From: Synergistaceae bacterium
GTDB taxonomy: Bacteria; Synergistota; Synergistia; Synergistales; Synergistaceae
DNA length: 7,822 nucleotides
NCBI GenBank assembly: GCA_031273585.1
Contig: JAISRP010000061.1
Coordinates: 1-7,822, forward strand
Direction of reading: 5' to 3'
The position numbers and the translations under genes are program-made. Below, piece after piece: positions 1 to 6,050 of the stretch; within the stretch, counting starts at the first letter, position 1, and each line of letters begins with the position of its first letter. The notes under the pieces are model-generated. The model worked only from the letters and a program-made list of their open reading frames with translations, ran no database searches and had not been told where the DNA came from.

Positions 1-555
1 GTCCCGGATGGCCGTGGGCTCCGGAGTCGTCACCAGCAAGGCCAGGTCCGAGGCCGCGGCAAACGCCAGCACGTTCTTGTGAATTCCGGCGCTCGTGTCG
101 AGGATCAGTACATCCGTCTCGTCCTCGAGGCTCGAGAGGCGCTCTATTATCCACGCGCGCCTCTGGTCGTCGATGTCGGCAAGCTCGCGAAGACCAGCCC
201 CGCCCGGTATTATCGAGATCAGATCCCCAACCCTGTATACGATCTCCTGCAGCTCCTTGTCGCCCCGGAGCACATGTCCCATGTTGAACTTCGGCACGAC
301 GCCGAAGAGTATATCTATGTTCGCGAGCCCCAGGTCCGCATCGAGGATGGTCACCCGCAGGCCCATCTCGGCCATGGCCAGACCCAGGTTCACGGCGAGG
401 TTGCTCTTTCCCACCCCTCCCTTCCCGCTCAGGATGGCAATGGACCTCATCCCGCTTATCCGGGAGGCCGCAACGACAGCCCGTCTGTCCGAGACCAGTT
501 CTCTGAGGACGGTAGCCTGGTCGTCCATGATTGGCGGCATGATAACCGGGTTCAT
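1..555 (-). CDS. flhG: FlhG (YlxH), MinD-like ATPase, 3' end outside the window
   Basis: This is the N-terminal 185 codons of a ParA/MinD-superfamily ATPase; the rest lies beyond base 1. A deviant Walker A motif, SGKGGVGKS, lies at residues 43-51. It is followed by the switch I-type DADLGLAN at 72-79 and a Walker B/switch II region, LILDTSAGI, at 150-158. TTPEPTAIRD at 176-185 is typical of FlhG. An N-terminal DQATVLREL stretch at about residues 12-20 matches the DQAxxLR element that, in the family, stimulates the FlhF GTPase; this separates FlhG from true MinD. In the family, FlhG acts at the membrane to limit flagellar number and help assemble the C-ring. The ATG follows the flhF stop codon directly, with a purine-rich GGGAAAGAGAAG just upstream, so translational coupling to flhF is likely. 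Later in-frame ATGs at residues 6 and 10 would lose part of the N-terminal element. Confidence 0.93.
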   Translation of the reverse strand, partial: MNPVIMPPIMDDQATVLRELVSDRRAVVAASRISGMRSIAILSGKGGVGKSNLAVNLGLAMAEMGLRVTILDADLGLANIDILFGVVPKFNMGHVLRGDKELQEIVYRVGDLISIIPGGAGLRELADIDDQRRAWIIERLSSLEDETDVLILDTSAGIHKNVLAFAAASDLALLVTTPEPTAIRD

Positions 556-1839
556 CTACTTCTCTTTCCCAGCCATGACATTGTCGAAGAGCAGATTGAC
601 AAAATAATCCCCTCTTGCGACCTCGATATCGTTCGGCACGTTCTGTCCGTTCGTGAAGAAGGATGCAGGCAGAGAGAAATCCCTCAGCACATTAAGGATG
701 GTGCCGCAGCTCGCGGTCTCATCCAGCTTGGTGAAGAGCAGGGCCGATATGGGCACGATGCCCATCCTGTCTATGATGCGAAGCATATCCCTATACTTGA
801 CGTTAGATGCCATGACGAGGTGGACCGTATCGGGGGCGAATGCCTCGTACAGAGTGTGGAGCTCCTCCATCCTGCCGTCGTCGTAGTGGCTCCTGCCGGC
901 GGTGTCGAGGAGTATGAGGTCGGCATCCTTGTGTTTTCTGATGGCGCACTCGACGTCCCTCGGCTCGGCCGTGATCTCTATCGGGATGCTCAGTATCTTT
1001 GCGTAGGTCCTGAGCTGTTCCACCGCCGCGATCCTGTAGGTGTCGGCCGTCATGAGGACGACCTTTCGGTTTGCCCACAGAGACTGGCCGGCCGCAATTT
1101 TCGCGATCGAGGTCGTCTTGCCCACCCCAGTGGGGCCCGCGAATAAAATTTTTCTCCCGCCCAGCGCGCTGCCGGGATCTCCTCCCATGACGGGGATCTT
1201 TGACGCGAGCCAGTGATTGAACTGCCTGCCCCCCGACGAATGGCGGAACTCCTCGACCAGGTCCATGGCGATATTCTTCTCGACGTCCGCTGCCATCAGT
1301 TTTCTGGCGTTATCGTCCAAGCCGAACCCCATGCCGGGGGCGAGCTCGTCGTCATCCCCATCGAGACGCGCCAGGACCTTCGTCAGTATCTCCTTGATCT
1401 CGTCGACGTCCTTCGAGAGGTGCGACTCCTCATGAGCCCTCCTCGGGACGGCGTTCATCTCGTACGCCTGAACCGCGGCGCCCTGCACTGACGGCGGAGG
1501 AACCGGACTTGCCGTCGGCATGAACGCCGACGTCTGCAGCGGCTCGGCCCTTCGCTCCGCCATGCTGTCCTGGGCTCCGGTCACGGCCCTCCTCACCTCG
1601 AGCAGGTGCTGGAACGCAACCATCCGCTCCCTGGACTCGCTCATCTGGTCCTCCTTCTCAGGTACAAGGATGCCGGCTGTCACCCAGAGGGCGTTGCGCT
1701 TGAACATGCCGAGGACGCCGCCAAGTTTGATCGGCCTGCTCGAGAGTATTACCGCCTCTCGCCCAAGCCTGCTGCGTGCAACCTGTATAGCCTCGGCATC
1801 GCTCTGTGCCTCGTACTCTATCTGTTGTTCGACTCTCAA
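556..1839 (-). CDS. flhF: FlhF, SRP-type flagellar GTPase
   Basis: A 427-residue SRP-family GTPase that, in the family, recruits early flagellar components to the assembly site together with FlhG. The N-terminal B region (about 1-45) carries the expected ARSRLGREAVILSSR stretch. A low-complexity linker (about 60-140) is rich in Pro, Ala and Glu. The N and G domains follow from about 175. G1 is GPTGVGKTT at 235-243, G2 is DTYRIAAVEQL at 266-276, G3 is DTAGRS at 312-317, G4 is TKLDE at 370-374, and the G5 region TNGQNVPNDI is near 396-405. All key GTPase motifs are intact and the length is normal. The start is a TTG abutting the flhA TAA; the residues that follow align with the usual FlhF N terminus and no in-frame ATG lies before residue 45. 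A GGTGGAG within the flhA 3' end can serve as ribosome-binding site. The gene sits between flhA and flhG, the usual order. Confidence 0.96.
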   Translation of the reverse strand: MRVEQQIEYEAQSDAEAIQVARSRLGREAVILSSRPIKLGGVLGMFKRNALWVTAGILVPEKEDQMSESRERMVAFQHLLEVRRAVTGAQDSMAERRAEPLQTSAFMPTASPVPPPSVQGAAVQAYEMNAVPRRAHEESHLSKDVDEIKEILTKVLARLDGDDDELAPGMGFGLDDNARKLMAADVEKNIAMDLVEEFRHSSGGRQFNHWLASKIPVMGGDPGSALGGRKILFAGPTGVGKTTSIAKIAAGQSLWANRKVVLMTADTYRIAAVEQLRTYAKILSIPIEITAEPRDVECAIRKHKDADLILLDTAGRSHYDDGRMEELHTLYEAFAPDTVHLVMASNVKYRDMLRIIDRMGIVPISALLFTKLDETASCGTILNVLRDFSLPASFFTNGQNVPNDIEVARGDYFVNLLFDNVMAGKEK

Positions 1840-3936
1840 TTACTCCACCGTCCCCAACGATTTCAGTTGTGCGCCTTGTGCAATTTCATTATAAGATATA
1901 ATAAAAAGTTGAGGAAGACTTCCCTCCAGTATTTTACGAACTACGAACCGAACGTCCGGATGCGCCAGCAGAATCGGAGTCAGTCCGGCCATTGCCATCT
2001 GTTCGGCCGCCGCTGCCGCGGATTTTATTATCTGCTGGATATCGACAGGGGAGAGGCCAAGCTGCCAGCCCGTGTTCAGGTCGCCCTGCAGGGACTCCTT
2101 TACCTTTCCCTCGAGCCTCGGGGAGAGCGCAAAGACCGACAGTATCCCCTCGCTGTCCTGCAGCCGCAGCGTTATCACCCTGGACAGGGACTCCCTAACC
2201 CTCTCGGTCAGATAATCCACCCCCTTCGCGAACCGCGCGAAGTCCGCCAGCGTCTCGAAAATAGTTACTAGATCCCGAATGGGGACCTGCTCCCTGGCTA
2301 GGTTCTGCAGGACCTTCTGAACGTCGCCCAGGCCCAGTACGCCTGTTAACTCCTCCGCCACCGCCGGGTTGCTCTCCTTCACGAGGTCGACCAGCTTCTG
2401 GACTTCCTGCCTCGTCAGGAGGTCCGAGCCGTAACGCTTGATTATCTCTGACAGGTGAGTGGCGAGCACCGACGGGCAATCAACGACGGTGTACCCCATC
2501 GCCTCCGCCTGATCCCGCACCTCGGGCGATATCCAGACCGCCGGGAGCCCGAACGACGGCTCGGTCGTGGGAATCCCGACGAGCGTGTCGTCCCCCTGAT
2601 CGACGCTCATGCTGAGATAATGGTCTGGCAGGAGCTCCCCCCTCCCGACCTCGGCGCCCTTGATCCTGATGATGTACTCGGTCGGCTTGAGCTGGATGTT
2701 GTCCCTTATCCTTATCGGAGGCACGACCAGCCCCAGGTCCATCGCCATCTGACGCCTGATCGTTCCTATCCTGTCCAGCATGTCGCCCCCCTGACCTGGG
2801 TCGACCATCGAGATCAGAGCGTAGCCTATCTCGACCTCCATCGGGTCCACGGTCAAAAGTGGCAGGACGTTCTCCGGGCTGCCAGGCTGAGACTCGGGGC
2901 CCCCGCCCGGACCTCCGCCTGGGGGCGAGCCGGGGGCAGATCCCTGTCTTCTCTCGGACTCGGCTATCTGAATCTCCCCCTCCCTGCGCACGCTCCGGGC
3001 CAGGAACCCCATCATCACGCCCAGGACTGCAAACGGCACCGTGGGGAGCCCTGGCACCAAGGCCATGCCCAGCAGGATCCCCGATCCGATGAAAAGCGGC
3101 CGGTGGTTGCTGGCGAGGGACGAGAGTATGTCGACCCCCAGGTTGCCCTCGCCGGCCGACCTCGTGACTATGATGCCGGTCGCGGTCGAGAAGAGGAGCG
3201 CCGGCACCTGGGACACCAGGCCGTCGCCCACCGTCAGCAGGCTGTAGGACTGAAGCGCCGTTCCGATCTCCATCCCGCGCTGAAGTACCCCTATCGAGAG
3301 TCCCCCTATGATGTTGATTATGGTGATTATCAGACCGGCGATCGCGTCCCCCTTGACGAACTTGGACGCACCGTCCATCGCCCCGTAGAAATCAGCCTCG
3401 CGCTGAATGTCCCTCCTGCGCTTCCGCGCCTCCGGCTCGTCGATCATCCCGGCGTTCAAGTCGGCGTCAATGGCCATCTGCTTACCGGGCATGGCGTCGA
3501 GCGTAAACCTCGCCGCCACCTCCGCGACTCGCTCGGATCCCTTCGTTATGACCATGAACTGGATCACTATCAGTATGAGGAATATTACGGCGCCGACTAC
3601 GTAGTTGCCCCCGACCACGAAGAAGCCGAACGCGTTCACGACCTCCCCCGCGTAGCCGTTCAGAAGTATCTGCCTCGTCGTGGAGATGTTGAGAGACAGC
3701 CGGAAAAGCGTCGCCACCAGGATGATGCTGGGGAACGCCGATATCTCGAGCGCGCTTTTCACATAAAAAGTGGCAAGCAGTATGACGACTCCGAACGAGA
3801 TATTCGCCGCGAGCAGTATGTCCAGGAATGCGGTCGGCACAGGGATGATCATCATTATGATGACCAGGACCAGGAGGACCGCAAGGCCCACGTCAGCGAA
3901 CTTTGTTACGCCGTTTCCGTTAGGTGTTTCAGCCAT
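1840..3936 (-). CDS. flhA: FlhA, flagellar type III export gate protein
   Basis: A 698-residue member of the FHIPEP family, the inner-membrane export gate whose cytoplasmic domain docks chaperone-substrate complexes. Hydrophobic segments span roughly residues 15-315: near 15-33, 36-58, 65-80, 100-130, 196-215, 240-256 and 280-315. The family hallmarks RLSLNISTTRQILL (79-92), MAIDADLNAGMIDEPEA (154-170) and FYGAMDGASKFVKGDA (183-198) are all present. A Gly/Pro/Ser-rich linker at about 332-354 joins the membrane part to the cytoplasmic domain (about 360-698), which ends in the typical SYNEI...KSLG. The ATG at 3936 is chosen because GAGGCGGA precedes it and the length then fits the family. A TTG 39 bases further upstream is also in frame, but it adds residues untypical of FlhA. 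flhB is not adjacent upstream; instead there is a non-coding leader carrying repeat copy A. Confidence 0.97.
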   Translation of the reverse strand: MAETPNGNGVTKFADVGLAVLLVLVIIMMIIPVPTAFLDILLAANISFGVVILLATFYVKSALEISAFPSIILVATLFRLSLNISTTRQILLNGYAGEVVNAFGFFVVGGNYVVGAVIFLILIVIQFMVITKGSERVAEVAARFTLDAMPGKQMAIDADLNAGMIDEPEARKRRRDIQREADFYGAMDGASKFVKGDAIAGLIITIINIIGGLSIGVLQRGMEIGTALQSYSLLTVGDGLVSQVPALLFSTATGIIVTRSAGEGNLGVDILSSLASNHRPLFIGSGILLGMALVPGLPTVPFAVLGVMMGFLARSVRREGEIQIAESERRQGSAPGSPPGGGPGGGPESQPGSPENVLPLLTVDPMEVEIGYALISMVDPGQGGDMLDRIGTIRRQMAMDLGLVVPPIRIRDNIQLKPTEYIIRIKGAEVGRGELLPDHYLSMSVDQGDDTLVGIPTTEPSFGLPAVWISPEVRDQAEAMGYTVVDCPSVLATHLSEIIKRYGSDLLTRQEVQKLVDLVKESNPAVAEELTGVLGLGDVQKVLQNLAREQVPIRDLVTIFETLADFARFAKGVDYLTERVRESLSRVITLRLQDSEGILSVFALSPRLEGKVKESLQGDLNTGWQLGLSPVDIQQIIKSAAAAAEQMAMAGLTPILLAHPDVRFVVRKILEGSLPQLFIISYNEIAQGAQLKSLGTVE

Positions 3937-3967
3937 ATATTCCGCCTCAGAATCAAAGATGCACCAA

Positions 3968-4066
3968 TATAGCAATGTAAAATCAGAAGCCTAAAGATTA
4001 AAACTTTTGCTGCCACCGCGACCGCCGTCGGCAAAGTTCCACGCGGTTTATTTAATCGGCCATAAC
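3968..4066 (+). repeat. ~100-bp dispersed repeat, copy A
   Basis: This stretch is about 85 percent identical to the reverse complement of 5943-6050. Both copies begin TATAGCAAT and share AGAAGCCTAA, AAAGATTAAAAC and CACGCGGTTTATTTAATC. Aligned by eye there are about 14 substitutions, of which 13 are transitions, plus a 7-base and a 1-base gap. It contains no open reading frame. It lies 32 bases upstream of the flhA start, so if flhA is transcribed from further upstream it would be part of the flhA leader RNA. Function unknown; a dispersed intergenic repeat or a structured RNA element are both possible. Confidence 0.8.
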
Positions 4067-4086
4067 ATCGATAATCACTGTCAAGT

Positions 4087-4095
4087 ATTCTACCA
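4087..4095 (-). promoter_or_regulatory. possible extended -10 promoter for the flhA operon
   Basis: Read on the minus strand, TGGTAGAAT fits an extended -10 element (TG, one base, then five of six matches to TATAAT). I find no good -35 at the right distance. If used, transcription would start near 4080 and give a leader of about 145 bases that includes all of repeat copy A. This is a weak single-motif prediction. Confidence 0.25.
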
Positions 4096-4170
4096 CGCGA
4101 TTACGTTAAGGGCATGGACAAAAAAATATTTCAGGCGATTAAATCGGCGTCCCTCCCAAAAAATACAGGC

Positions 4171-4767
4171 TCACCTCGTGACCTGATAATCGAGCCCTAT
4201 GTCGAGGTCCTGCACGAAGACCCTGCCGTCCGCCCTCTCCACCACGATCTGAAGCAGTCCGACCTCGCCCAGTCCGTATCCCGGGCGAATCCTGCCGCCG
4301 GTCGAGAGATTCGTCCTCTCCCGGTCCAAAGTCACGTCCACGGTCCTGGCGTCGACGGCCTCGTTGTATATCGCCCTGATCTGAGCCAAGTCCGGGCTCC
4401 TCACTATCGGTGGCAGGAAGAGCGGCGCGCCCAGGCGAAACGTGCCAGCCCCCACGTCGACGCTCCTGCTCCACTCCCCGGGCGACCCGGGGACGACGTA
4501 GACGACGCCGTCCGCCTCGCCCCCGTGGGGGATGCGCGGGTCGTCCGCCCCATCTTTTCCTCCGCCCCCTACCTCGATCCAGACCGAAGGCCTGTGCCCA
4601 GCCCCATCCTTAGGCGGCAAGGGCCGGTCAGGACGCCCCGGACGCGGCGCGTCCGGCCTGCCGGGCGCCTCCGGCCTGGCGGGCCGCCCCTCCCGCCCGC
4701 GGCCGGATGCGTGGAGCGGCATGGCAAGCACGAGTGCCACCAAAAGACAGGCCAGTATTTTTTTCAA
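4171..4767 (-). CDS. secreted protein of unknown function
   Basis: I do not recognise this family. The product (198 residues from the chosen start) has a clear signal peptide. Two lysines are followed by ILACLLVALVLAMPL and a likely signal peptidase I site after LHA (about residue 20). There is no lipobox cysteine, so it is probably periplasmic or exported rather than a lipoprotein. Residues 22-60 are low-complexity, rich in Arg, Pro and Gly. Residues about 62-198 look folded, with alternating hydrophobic positions, a GRIRPGYGLGEVGLLQI stretch near 159-175, and an acidic/hydrophobic C terminus ending DYQVTR. The TTG at 4767 is preferred because GGAGGTGA lies 8 bases upstream. The in-frame ATG at 4782 would place that ribosome-binding site inside the gene. 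The signal peptide and ribosome-binding site argue for a real gene; function and regulation cannot be read from the sequence. Confidence 0.75.
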   Translation of the reverse strand: MKKILACLLVALVLAMPLHASGRGREGRPARPEAPGRPDAPRPGRPDRPLPPKDGAGHRPSVWIEVGGGGKDGADDPRIPHGGEADGVVYVVPGSPGEWSRSVDVGAGTFRLGAPLFLPPIVRSPDLAQIRAIYNEAVDARTVDVTLDRERTNLSTGGRIRPGYGLGEVGLLQIVVERADGRVFVQDLDIGLDYQVTR

Positions 4768-4772
4768 ATCAG

Positions 4773-4780
4773 TCACCTCC
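4773..4780 (-). promoter_or_regulatory. ribosome-binding site deciding a TTG start
   Basis: GGAGGTGA on the minus strand, 8 bases from its GGAGG core to the TTG at 4767. It overlaps the codons just after the in-frame ATG at 4782 and so cannot serve that ATG. Confidence 0.65.
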
Positions 4781-4803
4781 ATCGGAGTACGGGATTATTT
4801 TTT

Positions 4804-4993
4804 CCAAAAACCCCCGGGCAGGACCTTGGGGCTCCGCCCCAAACCCAGCGCTTGAGGCAGTGCCTCCTGGACCTCCAATAAGTTTTTTTGTTTTCAGCCG
4901 TAGGCTGAAAACAAAAAAACAGATGGGGGTCCGGGGGACTGGTCCCCCGGCGGGTGTGGGCGGCGCCCACGGTCTTGTCCCTGTGGGTTTGGG
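4804..4993. repeat. ~190-bp nested palindromic element
   Basis: The stretch is an imperfect inverted repeat. The left arm (4804-4881) matches the reverse complement of the right arm (4921-4993) in order and kind of parts: outer CCAAAAACCC / GGGTTTGG ends, then a GGGC...GCCC hairpin (4826-4842 and 4956-4970), then a second GC hairpin (4854-4866 and 4931-4950). The arms meet at a perfect 18-bp stem with the three-base loop GTA (4882-4920). No gene is supported here. I see no clear target-site duplication. It resembles REP/MITE-like intergenic palindromes that are dispersed in many GC-rich genomes; copy number cannot be judged from one window. Confidence 0.8.
4882..4920. repeat. perfect 18-bp central hairpin
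   Basis: GTTTTTTTGTTTTCAGCC (4882-4899), loop GTA, and its exact complement (4903-4920). The T run is at the 5' side and the A run at the 3' side on both strands. This is the reverse of an intrinsic terminator, so a cruciform or long RNA stem is the better description. Confidence 0.9.
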
Positions 4994-5001
4994 ATGACGG
5001 C

Positions 5002-5035
5002 AAAAAAAAGAGGAGAACGATTTATCCGTCTCCTC
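5002..5035 (-). terminator. Rho-independent terminator of the yceD-rpmF unit
   Basis: On the minus strand, GAGGAGA (5035-5029) pairs with TCTCCTC (5016-5010) across a 12-base loop and is followed by eight T residues (5009-5002). It begins 28 bases after the rpmF stop codon. A second small stem-loop (GGAATGACC with GGTCATCC, 5051-5069) overlaps the stop codon itself. Confidence 0.85.
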
Positions 5036-5062
5036 GCATTCCACGTTGTCGGATGACCTTGG

Positions 5063-5254
5063 TCATTCCTCCTCCGCCGTCTTCAGCACCTTGCGGCCGC
5101 GATAATATCCGCAGCTTCCGCAGGCCCGGTATGACTGAATAGTCTCGCCGCAGTGGCGGCATGTCGTGACGGAGGGCGCTGAGAGCGCCCCTATGAACTT
5201 CGCCTTGCGGTTGTGAGTGCGGGCGTGAGATATTTTTCCCTTTGGGGTTGCCAT
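5063..5254 (-). CDS. rpmF: 50S ribosomal protein L32
   Basis: A 63-residue L32 homolog, a small component of the large ribosomal subunit. The N terminus MATPKGKISHARTHNRK is the basic leader typical of the family. A zinc-ribbon of the four-cysteine type follows: C32-R-H-C35 and C45-G-S-C48, then GYYRGRKV, the family signature. The length is normal with a short acidic tail. The ATG has a strong GGGAGG about 9 bases upstream. It follows yceD by 33 bases, the common order, and is closed by a strong terminator. The often-seen plsX/fab genes are not downstream here. Confidence 0.96.
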   Translation of the reverse strand: MATPKGKISHARTHNRKAKFIGALSAPSVTTCRHCGETIQSYRACGSCGYYRGRKVLKTAEEE

Positions 5255-5287
5255 TGTTCTTCCCTCCCTTGCGATTGCTTATGCCGT

Positions 5288-5440
5288 TCAATCCGCGCCG
5301 AGGCCTCGGAGGACCTCGAGCCGCGGGTCCGTGTTTTCCTCCCTGCAGCAGCAGCCGGAGTCGTTCAGGTTCGCCCCGCAGAATGGGCAGAGCCCCTTGC
5401 AGTCGTCGGAGCACAGGACCCCCTCGGGTAGATTGAGGGC
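5288..5440 (-). pseudogene. yceD: displaced C-terminal part of YceD/DUF177 (-1 frame)
   Basis: In the -1 frame relative to the upstream yceD frame, the sequence encodes ALNLPEGVLC, then SDDCKGLCPFCGANLND, a CCC cluster, and a tail ending LRGLGAD before a TGA at 5288-5290. LPxxxLCxxDCKGLCPxCGxNLN is the conserved end of the family, so this is the rest of the gene. Restoring one base between 5419 and 5442 would give a protein of about 203 residues. A five-C run (five G on the coding strand) at 5419-5423 is a natural indel site. Whether this is a sequencing error, a true mutation or a slippage site cannot be told from the sequence alone. Confidence 0.8.
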
Positions 5441-5898
5441 AGCACCTCCCACACGTAGGGGGATAGGTCGAGCTCCGCCTGAAAGCTGTCTATCGGGATC
5501 ACGTCGACGTCGCCGTCGTCAGCGCCGTCCTCCTCCTCCCGATCCTCCTGCACGTGCCGGTGTTTCTTCCGCGGCGTCTCCTCCAAACGGACGGGACGCA
5601 GACTAAAAAGATACCTCAAATCGCCCGTAATTGCAAGCCCGGTTTCAGAAAGACAGCGCGAACACGGCAGGGAGATCCGAGCCCCAACCCCGATCGTGAT
5701 CAGTATCCTCTCGCCGGTGTAGCAGGCTGAGATATCCGCCGTCACGGGCGAGGCGAATACGTATGTCTGTCCCCAGTGTTCCACTGCGCCGTCCATCGGC
5801 AGCTCGAACGAGTCCTCGTAGGGCGCCCCGCTCCTCCTGACGAGCGAGAGCAGGATGCGGCAGTCCCACTCGGGCGGCGGCGCGGCATATTTTTTCAC
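5365..5898 (-). CDS. yceD: YceD/DUF177 family protein, C terminus out of frame
   Basis: This is the literal reading frame (177 codons) of the DUF177 protein that commonly precedes rpmF; in plants and bacteria the family is linked to 23S rRNA/large-subunit maturation. The family pattern is visible: an LPCSRCLSE motif at about 77-85, an acidic low-complexity stretch near 115-131, and ELDLSPYVWEVL at about 142-153. After that point this frame becomes nonsense-like (PSIYPRGSCAPTTARG...). The expected C-terminal Cys-rich motif is encoded in another frame (5288-5440), so one base appears to be missing between 5419 and 5442. The start is a GTG at 5898, backed by a very strong GGAGGTG upstream; no better start is in frame. 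It is probably co-transcribed with rpmF. Confidence 0.85.
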   Translation of the reverse strand: MKKYAAPPPEWDCRILLSLVRRSGAPYEDSFELPMDGAVEHWGQTYVFASPVTADISACYTGERILITIGVGARISLPCSRCLSETGLAITGDLRYLFSLRPVRLEETPRKKHRHVQEDREEEDGADDGDVDVIPIDSFQAELDLSPYVWEVLPSIYPRGSCAPTTARGSAHSAGRT

Positions 5899-5921
5899 GT
5901 TGCACCTCCATAAAATTTCAC

Positions 5922-5946
5922 AAAAAAAATCGCGCGGCGGGGCGCC
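5922..5946 (-). terminator. possible weak terminator after ackA
   Basis: On the minus strand a GC-rich stretch that can form GGCG/CGCC or GCGC/GCGC four-base stems is followed by GA and eight T residues, between ackA and yceD. The stem is short, so termination would be partial at best. It might instead attenuate read-through from ackA into yceD-rpmF. Confidence 0.3.
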
Positions 5947-6050
5947 ATAGCCGATTAAATAAACCGCGTGAAATTTTGCTGATAGCGGTTACAGTGGCAG
6001 TAGAGGTTTTAATCTTTACCCCTTAGGCTTCTAAATTTTAAATTGCTATA
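5943..6050 (-). repeat. ~100-bp dispersed repeat, copy B
   Basis: The inverted counterpart of 3968-4066. It shares the same ends, the invariant GATTAAATAAACCGCGTG (plus strand), and TTTTAATCTTTA followed by AGGCTTCT. It carries 7 extra bases in the middle. It fills most of the 147-base ackA-yceD gap, and its TATAG end supplies the ackA stop codon (6046-6048). It has no coding capacity of its own. Confidence 0.8.

Noticed and set aside
79..1146. 355-codon open frame on the plus strand opposite flhG/flhF
   Set aside because: Antisense shadow of two genes with complete family motifs; no domain of its own and no good ribosome-binding site.
2455..3972. 505-codon open frame on the plus strand opposite flhA
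   Set aside because: It is the antisense of a well-supported FlhA gene, rich in Arg, Asp, His and Gly as expected from GC-rich antisense frames, with no recognisable domain.
3937..3975. Longer FlhA start at a TTG (3975)
   Set aside because: The added residues are untypical of FlhA, and the ATG at 3936 has its own ribosome-binding site and gives the family length.
4045..4062. GCCGATTA resembling a sigma28 -10 upstream of flhA
   Set aside because: No TAAA-type -35 at the right distance, and the same bases are conserved in copy B next to non-flagellar genes, so they belong to the repeat.
4079..4084. Perfect TTGACA on the minus strand upstream of flhA
   Set aside because: No acceptable -10 at 15-19 bases downstream.
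4110..4150. Terminator after the secreted-protein gene
   Set aside because: A T7 run follows only a four-to-five base AT-rich palindrome with almost no loop; too weak to call.
4114..4881. Plus-strand frame starting MDKKIFQ
   Set aside because: The first residues look plausible, but nearly all of it is antisense to the signal-peptide protein and then runs into the palindromic element; ribosome-binding spacing is poor.
4769..5044. Minus-strand open frames across the palindromic element
   Set aside because: They encode only translated hairpins; the interval is better explained as a repeat plus the rpmF terminator.
3968..6050. Composite transposon bounded by the ~100-bp repeats
   Set aside because: No transposase, no target-site duplication, and conserved housekeeping genes inside in their usual order with ackA.
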